Origin: Clostridia bacterium | GTDB taxonomy: Bacteria > Bacillota > Clostridia > Christensenellales > Borkfalkiaceae | DNA length: 9,016 nucleotides | NCBI GenBank assembly: GCA_029063275.1 | Contig: JAIDOO010000153.1 | Location: 1 to 9,016, forward strand | Direction: 5' to 3' | Part shown: piece after piece, positions 1-6,709 of the stretch | How the letters are laid out: each line of letters opens with the position of its first letter | How positions within the stretch are numbered: the first letter of the stretch is position 1 | Position numbers and translations under genes: made by a program | Notes under the pieces: model-generated | What the model was told of the DNA's origin: nothing | Database searches by the model: none | The model's input: the letters and a program-made list of their open reading frames with translations, nothing else

Positions 1-16
1 AAATTCGAGTAATAAA

Positions 17-124
17 CGTTCCGTTTGACTACGTATCTTTATTGCGTTGCAACTTGATTGGCTTAATCACTAATCAAGCAAGCGTTCCGCTTGGCGGCGT
101 ATCTTTATTGCTTGCGTACTTGAT
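17..124. repeat. Two copies of a 42-bp degenerate direct repeat
   Basis: The copies lie at 17-58 and 83-124, offset by 66 bp. Both begin CGTTCCG, share the core CGTATCTTTATTGC and end in CTTGAT. They differ by scattered substitutions and contain no reading frame of note. The spacer between them forms part of a 9-bp stem with one G-T pair (53-61 with 70-78). This looks like an intergenic repeat family, perhaps one dispersed through the genome, but only the local pair can be seen. Confidence 0.6.
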
Positions 125-158
125 GAGTTAATTTGGGCAAAATTGAGACGTTATTAAT

Positions 159-204
159 AAAATAAGCATTTACAATCCAAAAGGAAAGTAGGTGCTTATT
201 TTTT
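159..204 (+). terminator. Terminator-like hairpin of an unseen upstream gene
   Basis: A 15-bp stem pairs 159-173 with 188-202, including two G-T wobbles, around a 14-nt loop; its right arm runs into a T tract ending at 204. The left flank is A-rich, so the element could also stop transcription from the opposite strand. The loop is long and the stem AT-rich, so efficiency is uncertain. It probably insulates the LysR gene from whatever lies left of the window. Confidence 0.5.
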
Positions 205-281
205 GTGTTACGGATAAGCAAGACTATGAACAACATTCTTTTATGGAAGCATTAAGGATGATTTTATAAGTAAAGATAAAC

Positions 282-328
282 TTGATTTTACTTTAATTTT
301 TTGCTATATTGATTTTACCCAAAGTAAA
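282..328 (+). promoter_or_regulatory. Promoter of the LysR-type regulator gene, with repeated half-sites
   Basis: A -35 box TTGATT (282-287) and a -10 box TATATT (305-310) are separated by exactly 17 bp, predicting a transcript start near 317 and a leader of about 34 nt. The ten bases TTGATTTTAC occur twice, at 282-291 and 309-318. The octamer TTTACTTT at 287-294 has its exact inverse AAAGTAAA at 321-328, and a further AAGTAAA lies at 268-274. These repeats bracket the -10 box and could be autoregulatory sites, although AT-rich repeats arise easily by chance. Confidence 0.6.
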
Positions 329-350
329 TACTATGCGACGGAGGTTGAGT

Positions 351-1241
351 ATGTACAATCCGCAACTGACAACATTTATTTCTGTGGTCGAAAACGGTAG
401 CTTTACAAAAGCCGCAGACGCGCTGTTTATCACGCCGCCCGCCGTTATGAAGCAGATAAACGCACTGGAAGACAGACTGGGTATAACTTTATTTGCAAGA
501 ACAAATCAAGGCTTGCAACTCACCGAAGCCGGTAAAAGTTTTTTGCAGGACGCAAAATATATTATAGATTACTCTGAACGCGCAATTGAAAAGGCGAGAG
601 ATATAGACAACAAGGATAGGTTTCAATCAATTCGTATCGGCACCTCGATCATGACGCCAGCCAAATTTTTGTTGGACGTATGGGCGGAAGTTCAAAAGTT
701 TAATTCGCACTTAAAAATAGAGCTTGTACCATTTGAAAACACGCCTGCAAATTCGGTTGAAATACTTAAAAACCTCGGCAAGCACATTGATATAGTGGGA
801 GGATTATACGACGATAAGTTTTTAGAAGAGCGGGGTTGCGATGCCGCTCATCTGTATGATAAACAGATTTTGTTTGCTATTCCCTTAACGCACCCGCTTA
901 GCATGAAGCCGAAAATAGAAATTGCAGATTTGAAAGGGCAAAAGGTATTGCTTATCCGCAAAAATTGGAACAAGCACATAGACGAGCTTAGGGAAGATTT
1001 AACGGCAAACGGCGTAACGGTTGAAGAATTTGAAATGTTTAATCTGGGTGCTTATAACAGGGCAGTGCAAGAGAACGTACCTATAATTACGGTTGAAGGC
1101 TGGGAGGACGTTCACCCGCTTTTAAAAATCGTTCACGCGGATTGGGAATACCGTATACCGTTTGGCATTTTGTATTCGCCCACGCCTACAAAGCAAGTAA
1201 AAGAATTTGTAAATACGCTGATTAAAATCAACAGAAGATAA
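351..1241 (+). CDS. LysR-family transcriptional regulator
   Basis: This 296-aa protein has the usual LysR length and layout. An N-terminal winged helix-turn-helix spans about residues 4-62, with the family pattern at 16-44 (NGSFTKAADALF, then ALEDRLG, LFAR and LTEAG). A linker helix leads to an effector-binding domain from about residue 87 to the end, which would sense a small molecule not identifiable here. The ATG at 351 is preferred because GGAGG lies 6 nt upstream at 340-344; an in-frame TTG at 309 would overlap the promoter -10 box. The gene has its own promoter and terminator and lies directly upstream of, and in the same direction as, the redox operon starting at 1396. LysR proteins often control adjacent genes, so that operon is its likely target. 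The family call is firm; target and ligand are inferred. Confidence 0.93.
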   Translation: MYNPQLTTFISVVENGSFTKAADALFITPPAVMKQINALEDRLGITLFARTNQGLQLTEAGKSFLQDAKYIIDYSERAIEKARDIDNKDRFQSIRIGTSIMTPAKFLLDVWAEVQKFNSHLKIELVPFENTPANSVEILKNLGKHIDIVGGLYDDKFLEERGCDAAHLYDKQILFAIPLTHPLSMKPKIEIADLKGQKVLLIRKNWNKHIDELREDLTANGVTVEEFEMFNLGAYNRAVQENVPIITVEGWEDVHPLLKIVHADWEYRIPFGILYSPTPTKQVKEFVNTLIKINRR

Positions 1242-1260
1242 AAATAATCATACTGAAAAT

Positions 1261-1293
1261 AAAGACAGACGGCATAAAACCGCCTGTCTTTTT
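1261..1293 (+). terminator. Intrinsic terminator after the LysR gene
   Basis: AAAGACAG at 1261-1268 pairs with CTGTCTTT at 1284-1291, followed inward by one mismatch and a CGG/CCG stem with a 7-nt loop. The right arm continues into a run of five T. It sits 19 nt past the stop codon and separates the regulator from the operon downstream. Confidence 0.8.
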
Positions 1294-1333
1294 GTATTTA
1301 CTCAAAGTTAATGCGATAAACAAACTTGAAATT

Positions 1334-1360
1334 CCGTTTTGAATACGGCAGTGTTATACT
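1334..1360 (+). promoter_or_regulatory. Candidate operator and -10 box of the redox operon
   Basis: A -10 box TATACT is at 1355-1360, 35 nt before the ATG at 1396. No good -35 lies at the right distance: TTGAAA (1326-1331) is 23 bp away and TTGAAT (1339-1344) only 10 bp away. Between them is a 15-bp dyad at 1334-1348, CCGTTTTGAATACGG, in which six of seven half-site positions match around a central G. A weak -35 region overlapped by a dyad fits an activator-dependent promoter. The dyad does not match the textbook T-N11-A LysR motif, so its link to the neighbouring regulator is a guess. Confidence 0.45.
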
Positions 1361-1395
1361 TTTAACGTAATAAAGAAATTTTGGAGGAACTGAAT

Positions 1396-2283
1396 ATGAA
1401 TTATATTACTTTACACAACGGTGTAAAAATGCCTCAGCTTGGTTATGGCGTGTATCAGGTAAGTAAAGACGAATGTGAGAGATGTGTTCTCGACGCCTTG
1501 AAAGTCGGCTACCGCCATATTGATACTGCGCAGAGCTATTTCAATGAGGAAGAAGTAGGTAACGCAATAGCGAAATCGGGAATTCCCCGCGAAGAAATTT
1601 TTATAACCACAAAGATATGGATAGAGCATTACGGTTACGAACAGACAAGAAAATCGGTATGTGAGTCAATGCTCAAACTCAAAGTCAACTATATCGACCT
1701 TGTGCTTTTGCATCAGCCGTTCGGCGATTATTACGGCGCGTGGCGTGCATTGGAAGATATCTATGCGGAGGGGAAAATCAAAGCAATAGGGATATCGAAC
1801 TTTTACCCCGACAGAATGGTAGACCTTGCTTCCTTTGCAAGAATCAAGCCTATGGTAAACCAAGTGGAAACGCACCCGTTCAACCAACAGATAGAAGCGC
1901 AGAAATGGATGCAAAAATACGATATACAAATCGAAGCTTGGGCGCCGTTCGGCGAGGGCAGGGGCGGACTGTTTACAAACGAAACTATTGCAAAAATCGC
2001 CGCCAAATACAATAAGTCGGTAGCGCAGGTAATACTTCGTTGGGAGTTGCAGAGGGGAATAGTTGTTATCCCTAAATCCGTGCATATTGAAAGAATGGAA
2101 CAAAACCTTGACGTGTTTGATTTTGAGCTTACTGACGGGGATATGGCTGTGATGGCAAGCCTTGATAAAAAGCAAAGCTCGTTTTTCTCTCACACCGACC
2201 CCAATATGGTGGAATGGTTCGTCAAAATGGTAGAGGAGCGTAAACAAAACCACGACCATAAAAAGGATAAAAAGAATTGGTAA
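1396..2283 (+). CDS. Aldo/keto reductase (AKR5-like, NADPH-dependent carbonyl reductase)
   Basis: This 295-aa cytoplasmic enzyme is expected to reduce aldehydes or ketones with NAD(P)H. The full catalytic tetrad is visible: Asp43 and Tyr48 in HIDTAQSY...NEEEVG, Lys73 in TTKIW, and His106 in LLHQP. The cofactor end is also intact, with IPKS at 225-228 followed by Arg233 and Asn237, which in this family usually favours NADPH. The GxSNF motif (132-136) and the NQVETHP segment (155-161) point to the 2,5-diketogluconate reductase/YvgN-like group. ATG 1396 is chosen because GGAGG lies 8 nt upstream (1383-1387); an in-frame TTG at 1381 lies just before this Shine-Dalgarno sequence. The last ~15 residues form a charged Lys/His-rich tail beyond the usual end of the fold. 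It is the first gene of the operon, 25 nt before the next. The physiological substrate is unknown. Confidence 0.93.
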   Translation: MNYITLHNGVKMPQLGYGVYQVSKDECERCVLDALKVGYRHIDTAQSYFNEEEVGNAIAKSGIPREEIFITTKIWIEHYGYEQTRKSVCESMLKLKVNYIDLVLLHQPFGDYYGAWRALEDIYAEGKIKAIGISNFYPDRMVDLASFARIKPMVNQVETHPFNQQIEAQKWMQKYDIQIEAWAPFGEGRGGLFTNETIAKIAAKYNKSVAQVILRWELQRGIVVIPKSVHIERMEQNLDVFDFELTDGDMAVMASLDKKQSSFFSHTDPNMVEWFVKMVEERKQNHDHKKDKKNW

Positions 2284-2308
2284 TCGAAAAATTAATCGGA
2301 GGACTGAT

Positions 2309-3463
2309 ATGAAAAAACTTTTAAAAGCATTTATTTGTGTAGTTATGGGCGTACTTTTAATGCTGTCGGTAACGGCTTGCAGTGAGCGGGGCGGAAACAA
2401 TCCTGAACCCGACGATTATACCCGTCCTGTCGGTGCAAATATTGATAACTCGTTTACGGCAACAAGCAATATTCTTGTAGCGTATTTTTCAAAAACCAAC
2501 ACAACGCAAGGCGTTGCGGAAACGATACAAGAATTAACCGGTGCAGACGTTTTTGAAATTGAGCGCAAAGAACCGTATCCCGACGCTTATACACCGACAA
2601 CGGAGGTTGCAAAGGAGGAAATGGAGGCAAACGCGCGCCCCGAACTTGCCGTGTATTTGACGGATGAAGTTATGGCGCAATATGATACAGTCATTTTAGG
2701 TTTCCCGATTTGGTGGCATACCGCGCCTATGGCTGTTTTAAGCTTCCTGAATTACTATGACTTAAACGGAAAAACCGTTTACACGTTCTGCACAAGCGGC
2801 ACTAGTCCGATTTCAGAAAGCACAGCGGATATACGCAGTAACGCGGCTGGCGCAAATATTGTTGAGGGCAGAAGATTTACAGGTCGCAACGACAGCAGTA
2901 TAGAAAGCTGGCTTGACGGGTTGGGGTTAATTAAAACGCCCGAAACACCCGAAGTACCCGAACAACCTACGGAAAACAATATTCTTGTAGTTTTTTTCTC
3001 GGCTCAAAATCATACTGAAGCAGTCGCTGAATATATTGCAACCGCAACTGTCGGCGATTTGTTTGAACTTATGCCGGTAAATCCCTATTCAACTTCCGAC
3101 CTGAATTATAATAATCACGCCAGCCGTGTTTATCAGGAATATCTTGACGAGGAATTGAGGGATATAGCGTTAGTATCTTCCTCTGTAGAAAATTGGGATA
3201 CTTATGACACGGTATTTATCGGCTATCCCATTTGGTGGGGCATAGCGGCGTGGCCGGTGAACAACTTTATTAAGAATAACGACTTTACTGGTAAAACGGT
3301 AATACCGTTTTGCACGGCGGCAAGTTCGCCTATCGGACAGAGCGGAATTTTACTCGCGCAAATGGCAGGCACGGGAAATTGGCAACAGGGAACACGTTTT
3401 TATTCAAACGCGTCGCAATCCACAGTAATAACTTGGTTGCAAAGCCTTGGTTTTGTCGCTTGA
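2309..3463 (+). CDS. Lipoprotein with two tandem flavodoxin-like domains
   Basis: This 384-aa protein begins with a lipoprotein signal peptide: MKKLLK, a hydrophobic stretch to about residue 20, then the lipobox V-T-A-Cys24. After a low-complexity spacer (25-52) come two homologous flavodoxin-fold domains, about 53-208 and 223-384, joined by a Pro/Glu/Thr-rich linker (TPETPEVPEQPTE). Each has the first strand and FMN-phosphate loop (YFSKTNTT at 59-66; FFSAQNHT at 229-236) and the same GxPIWW motif (131-136 and 305-310). The first loop resembles a classic FMN loop more than the second (AQNHT), so the second domain may bind FMN less well. The ATG has GGAGG 6 nt upstream. Typical flavodoxins are single-domain and cytoplasmic, so a surface-anchored duplicate is unusual. 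It may carry electrons outside the membrane, or act together with the cyclophilin-like lipoprotein that follows after 21 nt. The partner and reaction are unknown. Confidence 0.88.
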   Translation: MKKLLKAFICVVMGVLLMLSVTACSERGGNNPEPDDYTRPVGANIDNSFTATSNILVAYFSKTNTTQGVAETIQELTGADVFEIERKEPYPDAYTPTTEVAKEEMEANARPELAVYLTDEVMAQYDTVILGFPIWWHTAPMAVLSFLNYYDLNGKTVYTFCTSGTSPISESTADIRSNAAGANIVEGRRFTGRNDSSIESWLDGLGLIKTPETPEVPEQPTENNILVVFFSAQNHTEAVAEYIATATVGDLFELMPVNPYSTSDLNYNNHASRVYQEYLDEELRDIALVSSSVENWDTYDTVFIGYPIWWGIAAWPVNNFIKNNDFTGKTVIPFCTAASSPIGQSGILLAQMAGTGNWQQGTRFYSNASQSTVITWLQSLGFVA

Positions 3464-3484
3464 AAACTTTAAAGGGAAACGATT

Positions 3485-4030
3485 ATGAAAATGAAAATAG
3501 CATTACTTTTATGCCTTGGTATAATTTTGATTACTACAGTTTCATTTGCCGCGTGTATGGATAGCGGAGATACCTCGCCTTCAGGCGGAAATTCCTCGAT
3601 AGCAGGCAATGATAATTATCAAGGCAGTACAATTCCTGTAGACGGAGAGAAATACAATGCTTCATCCGTTTACGTTGAAATTACGATAACGGCAGGCAAC
3701 CAAGTTCTTAACGCCGTACTCTTTGACAACAAAACGGCGAGAGCGGTTGCGGATATGTTACCGCTTACTGTACCGACTTGGCATCCTGCGCCTGATTTTG
3801 CAAGAGCGTTTGATTTGCCCCGAAGTTTTTCATATTTCGATGACGAGCCGCCGCAGATGAGCTACGAGCTTGGTTCGCTTGCCTATTGGGAACCGGGTCC
3901 CAGCATAGCTATGATTTATAAAGCAAGCAGAACGCAGACTGTTGTTCCGGTTGTGCCAATCGGAAAAATAACGGGCAATCTGAGCGTGCTTGCAAATTAC
4001 AGCGGCACGATAACGGTAGCAAAGAAATAA
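3485..4030 (+). CDS. Cyclophilin-like fold lipoprotein
   Basis: This 181-aa protein has a lipoprotein signal: MKMK, a hydrophobic core (5-20) and lipobox F-A-A-Cys24, with Phe at -3 being less usual. A Ser/Gly/Asn-rich spacer (25-60) leads to one domain at about 62-181. Its pattern, NxTARAVADMLPLTV near 82-96, then FSYFD, LGSLAYWEPGPSIAMIYK and a late PIGKITGNLSVL, fits the small prokaryotic cyclophilin-like family (Cyclophil_like type). These share the cyclophilin barrel but usually lack its isomerase active site. From memory, such domains often sit beside or are fused to flavodoxins, which matches this position. The start has AAAGGG 8 nt upstream; the ATG two codons later is an alternative. 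It is probably surface-anchored like the flavodoxin lipoprotein before it. The fold family is fairly likely; no biochemical role is assigned. Confidence 0.8.
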   Translation: MKMKIALLLCLGIILITTVSFAACMDSGDTSPSGGNSSIAGNDNYQGSTIPVDGEKYNASSVYVEITITAGNQVLNAVLFDNKTARAVADMLPLTVPTWHPAPDFARAFDLPRSFSYFDDEPPQMSYELGSLAYWEPGPSIAMIYKASRTQTVVPVVPIGKITGNLSVLANYSGTITVAKK

Positions 4031-4047
4031 ATAAGGAGAATTAAACA

Positions 4048-4608
4048 ATGAAAAAGAATTTAGGAACAAAGCCCTATATTATGCCTATGCCAGTGCTTAT
4101 TATCGGCACCTACAACGAGGACGGAAGCGCGGACGCCATGAACGCGGCTTGGGGAACGCTTTGTGAGATGAATACGGTTGCGCTCTATTTGAGCGAGGGG
4201 CATAAGACGGTTGCAAACATTCGCGCAAGAAAAGCTTTTACCGTTGCGATTGCGGACGAAGCGAATATGATTCCCGCCGATTACGTCGGCTTGGTTTCGG
4301 CGCATACTGAAAAGAAAAAGATAGAAAAGTCGGGATTTAAATTAACGAAAAGCATTCGTGTGGACGCGCCCGTTATTGAAGAATTGCCGCTTACGCTTGA
4401 ATGTAAGCTTGATTATATAGACGAAAAGTCGGGTTGTGTATACGGACAAATCGTAAGCGCAATTGCGGACGAAAAAGTGTTGGACGATAGTTGTAACGTG
4501 GACTTGAACAAGCTCAATCCCATTTCCTACGACCCCGCAAGCCGCTCATATTTTACGATGGGCAAGAAAGTAGGCAAAGCGTTTTCCGTTGGGGCAAAAC
4601 TAAAATAA
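4048..4608 (+). CDS. Flavin reductase-like FMN-binding protein
   Basis: This 186-aa soluble protein matches the flavin reductase/DIM6-NTAB split-barrel family. Early residues (KPYIMPMPVLIIGTYNEDGSADAMNAAWG, about 8-36) form the first strands and flavin-contact region. The segment VALYLSEGHKTVANIRARKAFTVAIAD follows as the typical core, with YVGLVSAHTEKKKIEKSGF after it. Family members bind FMN and either reduce free flavin with NAD(P)H or act as small oxidoreductases. No signal peptide or membrane segment is present, so it should act in the cytoplasm. AAGGAG lies 9 nt before the ATG. It is 17 nt after the lipoprotein gene and 5 nt before the second aldo/keto reductase, so co-transcription is almost certain. 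It might supply reduced flavin to the operon's other products, but cytoplasmic flavin would not directly reach the surface flavodoxin. Confidence 0.88.
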   Translation: MKKNLGTKPYIMPMPVLIIGTYNEDGSADAMNAAWGTLCEMNTVALYLSEGHKTVANIRARKAFTVAIADEANMIPADYVGLVSAHTEKKKIEKSGFKLTKSIRVDAPVIEELPLTLECKLDYIDEKSGCVYGQIVSAIADEKVLDDSCNVDLNKLNPISYDPASRSYFTMGKKVGKAFSVGAKLK

Positions 4609-4613
4609 AGACT

Positions 4614-5579
4614 ATGCGAACAAGAATATTGGGGAAAAATTTACGGGTTTCCGCAGTCGGATTCGGTTGTATGGGAATATCCCACGCATACGGCGAGCCT
4701 ATGGGAAAGAGTGAAGCTATTAAGCTTTTGCGTGAAGCTGCGAGTACGGGTTATGCGTTTTTTGACACGGCAGAGTGCTATATCGGAGAAAACTCTAATA
4801 ATGAGGAAATAGTAGGGGAAGCTCTTGCGCCTTTCAAGGGCAAAGTGAAGATTGCAACAAAGTTCGGAATTAAGCACGAAGGGCGTTCCCTTACCTGCGA
4901 CAGCCGTCCCAAAACCATAAAAAAATCAGTCGAAAGAAGTTTGAAAAAATTGGGTGTTGAGCGTATCGACTTGTATTATCAGCACCGTATCGACAGACAA
5001 ATACCTGCCGAAGAAGTGGCGTTAGTTATGGCACAGCTTATCAAAGAGGGTAAAATTGCGCATTGGGGCGTTTCGGAAGCGGACGAAGAATATTTGCGTA
5101 AAGTCCACGCGGTGTGTCCTGTTACGGCAATTCAGAACAGATACTCGATGATGTACAGAGATTATGAAAAGATGTTCCCTGTATTGGAAGAACTGAATAT
5201 CGGCTTTGTGGCTTTCAGTCCGCTTGCCAACGGTTTTTTGTCTGCAAAATACAATGCGGAAACAAGGTTTGACAGCAATAAAGACTATCGCGGAGAAATG
5301 CCGCAATTTCAAAAAGAAGCATTCGTACAGAACGCAGAGCTTATATGTCTTTTGAAAAATATAGCGGCTAAACGTAATACAACAACGGCGCAAATCTCGC
5401 TTGCTTGGCTACTCGGTAAAAAGCCGTATATTGTGCCCATACCGGGAACGACTAAAATGGAACGAATGAAAGAGAACGCAAAGGCGGCGGAAGTCTTGCT
5501 TACTGAAAAAGAAATAAGCGAAATTGATATAGCACTAAATAATATGCCAATATCAGCCGTATTCGGCGGACATAAATAA
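4614..5579 (+). CDS. Aldo/keto reductase (second, AKR13-like)
   Basis: This 321-aa enzyme belongs to a different aldo/keto reductase branch from the one at 1396. It opens with RTRILGKNLRVSAVGFGCMG, followed by Asp51 and Tyr56 in FFDTAECY, Lys83 in ATKFG and His124 in YYQHRID, so the catalytic tetrad is complete. The C-terminal cofactor segment PIPGTTK (275-281), followed by ERMKENAKA, is intact. The YYQHR signature and length fit the AKR13/YakC-like group, which acts on aldehydes and quinone-like or xenobiotic carbonyls. The ATG is only 5 nt after the previous stop, and no recognisable Shine-Dalgarno sequence lies at the right distance, so translation probably depends on coupling to the flavin reductase gene. 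It is the last tightly linked gene of the operon. No terminator hairpin follows, so read-through into the reductase at 5717 is possible. Confidence 0.93.
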   Translation: MRTRILGKNLRVSAVGFGCMGISHAYGEPMGKSEAIKLLREAASTGYAFFDTAECYIGENSNNEEIVGEALAPFKGKVKIATKFGIKHEGRSLTCDSRPKTIKKSVERSLKKLGVERIDLYYQHRIDRQIPAEEVALVMAQLIKEGKIAHWGVSEADEEYLRKVHAVCPVTAIQNRYSMMYRDYEKMFPVLEELNIGFVAFSPLANGFLSAKYNAETRFDSNKDYRGEMPQFQKEAFVQNAELICLLKNIAAKRNTTTAQISLAWLLGKKPYIVPIPGTTKMERMKENAKAAEVLLTEKEISEIDIALNNMPISAVFGGHK

Positions 5580-5616
5580 AAAAGCATATATACGTCGCAA
5601 TACTGCGTTGAGTTAA

Positions 5617-5665
5617 CGTTTTGTTTTGGTTGTGTACTTCTGTGTACACGCCTGCAACAAATACG
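5617..5665 (+). other. Imperfect hairpin in the leader of the reductase gene
   Basis: The 137-nt gap between 5579 and 5717 contains an imperfect inverted repeat. Positions 5617-5637 pair with 5644-5665 around a 6-nt loop, with three mismatches or bulges and several G-T pairs; the inner stem GTGTAC/GTACAC is perfect. No T run follows, so it is not an ordinary terminator. It could be a dispersed intergenic palindrome, an mRNA-stability element or a leader structure. No convincing promoter was seen in the gap. Confidence 0.35.
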
Positions 5666-5716
5666 CACTCGCCTTGTTTTGCTTGTGTCTTTACGTTTTT
5701 AATAGGAGGAGTTATG

Positions 5717-6424
5717 ATGAACAGACCTTATACTGTATGCCATATATTCAGCGCATTAGACGGCGCTATCGTAGGCAACTATATGTACGCGCCCGAAACG
5801 ACTGCGGCAAGGGAACAGTACGGGAAGTTGCGCGCAACCTTTGACAGTAATGCAATTTTATACGGCACGACAACTATGCTTGATTTTTGCGACGGATACG
5901 TTTCCGATTTGCCGAAATCGTCGCACATTGCCCGTAATGATTATATTGCACCGCATACGGAAGATAAGTATGTTATTGCAATAGACAGACGCGGCAAACT
6001 CGCTTATTCTCAAAGTTTCCTTGAAAGGCACGGCTTAAAGCAACACATTATCGAAGTACTTACCAAAGAGGTGTCTGACAAATATCTTTCGTACCTTAAA
6101 AGGCTCGGCATTTCGTATATATTCGCAGGGCAATCGGATTTGGACTGCGAGGTTACAATGAAAAAACTTTACGAATTATTCGGCATAAAAAGGCTTGTAA
6201 TCGCGGGCGGAGGCTACATAGATTGGGCGTTTGCGGACGCAGGTATGATTGATGAATTAAGTCTTGTACTTGCGCCTGCGGCAGACGGAGAACGGCAAGT
6301 AACCGTATTCAAGCGCACGGATAATTCAAAAAACGCGGCAATCTCATTTACGCTTAAGGACGTGCAGAATTTAGGCGGCAATGCGGTGTGGTTACGATAC
6401 AAAGTTAACAATGCTAAAAATTAA
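5717..6424 (+). CDS. Dihydrofolate reductase family protein (RibD C-terminal-like)
   Basis: This 235-aa soluble protein has the layout of the RibD C-terminal/dihydrofolate reductase superfamily. SALDGAIVG (12-20) is the start of the fold. AILYGTTTM (46-54) corresponds to the alpha-helical cofactor segment. Near the end, RLVIAGGGYIDWAFADAGMIDELSLVLAP (159-187) contains the GGG nucleotide-binding turn and the DEL motif usual in this family. It should bind NADPH and reduce a pterin-, pyrimidine- or other carbonyl/imine-type substrate. It is not the full bifunctional RibD because the deaminase domain is absent, and true folate reductase activity is unlikely. Two adjacent ATGs exist, at 5714 and 5717. 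AGGAGG (5704-5709) is 7 nt from the second and 4 nt from the first, so 5717 is preferred. It may be a loosely attached sixth gene of the redox operon. Confidence 0.85.
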   Translation: MNRPYTVCHIFSALDGAIVGNYMYAPETTAAREQYGKLRATFDSNAILYGTTTMLDFCDGYVSDLPKSSHIARNDYIAPHTEDKYVIAIDRRGKLAYSQSFLERHGLKQHIIEVLTKEVSDKYLSYLKRLGISYIFAGQSDLDCEVTMKKLYELFGIKRLVIAGGGYIDWAFADAGMIDELSLVLAPAADGERQVTVFKRTDNSKNAAISFTLKDVQNLGGNAVWLRYKVNNAKN

Positions 6425-6440
6425 CTTATGACGAGTTGAG

Positions 6441-6690
6441 GGGTTTACTTGTAAACGGCAGTCCGTAAAAAGAGCTTGAACTTACACGGGGCTTAAAAAA
6501 TCAAGGTCAAGTTAATCACTTGACCTGGGTATGCAATCGGCTGTTTATCAATTAATCGTAAGAGGGATTTTTTACGCCTAAGTTGATAAAATCCGAAACG
6601 TAGTTTCTTGAAAACTTATGCTTTAAATGATGAATAATTAGTCGACTGAAACACTAAACGGGTAGTAGAACCTTATAATGCTATTTAACA
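6441..6690 (+). other. Structured gene-free region, possible non-coding RNA or element remnant
   Basis: The 321 nt from 6425 to 6745 hold no gene but many inverted repeats in a row. GTTTAC/GTAAAC lies at 6443-6456, and a perfect 9-bp stem AGGTCAAGT/ACTTGACCT (6504-6512, 6518-6526) has a 5-nt loop. A longer stem pairs 6544-6561 with 6572-6590 (8+3+5 bp with a bulge and two mismatches). GAAAC/GTTTC follows at 6595-6607, and the palindrome AGTCGACT at 6640-6647. On the minus strand the 9-bp hairpin is followed, 3 nt later, by a T run, so it could be a reverse-strand terminator, but no reverse-strand gene needs one. No known RNA family was recognised. Confidence 0.35.
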
Positions 6691-6709
6691 AAAGCGGACG
6701 GTAATTCAA

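Noticed and set aside
17..124. CRISPR-like array
   Set aside because: Only two diverged copies with a 24-bp gap, no further units and no cas genes in the window.
192..269. A 25-codon frame starting at GTG 192, ending ...DYEQHSFMEALRMIL, with an AGGA 6 nt upstream
   Set aside because: The peptide end looks protein-like and might be the tail of a decayed gene, but it is very short, its start lies inside the terminator-like stem, and I could not match it to a family.
309..350. Upstream TTG start for the LysR protein adding 14 residues
   Set aside because: It overlaps the -10 box, has no ribosome site, and the ATG at 351 has GGAGG at ideal spacing and begins at the normal LysR N-terminus.
1666..2400. 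A 244-codon open frame on the minus strand
   Set aside because: It runs antisense through a well-supported aldo/keto reductase with complete catalytic residues, and its translation shows no coherent domain.
5022..5668. Two overlapping minus-strand frames of about 120 codons
   Set aside because: They are antisense to the second aldo/keto reductase and have no recognisable motif or ribosome site.
6504..6526. Perfect 9-bp hairpin as terminator of the RibD-like reductase gene
   Set aside because: On the plus strand it is followed by GGGTATGC rather than T residues; the T run lies on the minus-strand side, where no gene needs termination.
6441..6690. tRNA, T-box, riboswitch or group II intron domain
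   Set aside because: I looked for tRNA arms, the T-box GGTGG-type motif, and the intron domain V hairpin, and none is present.
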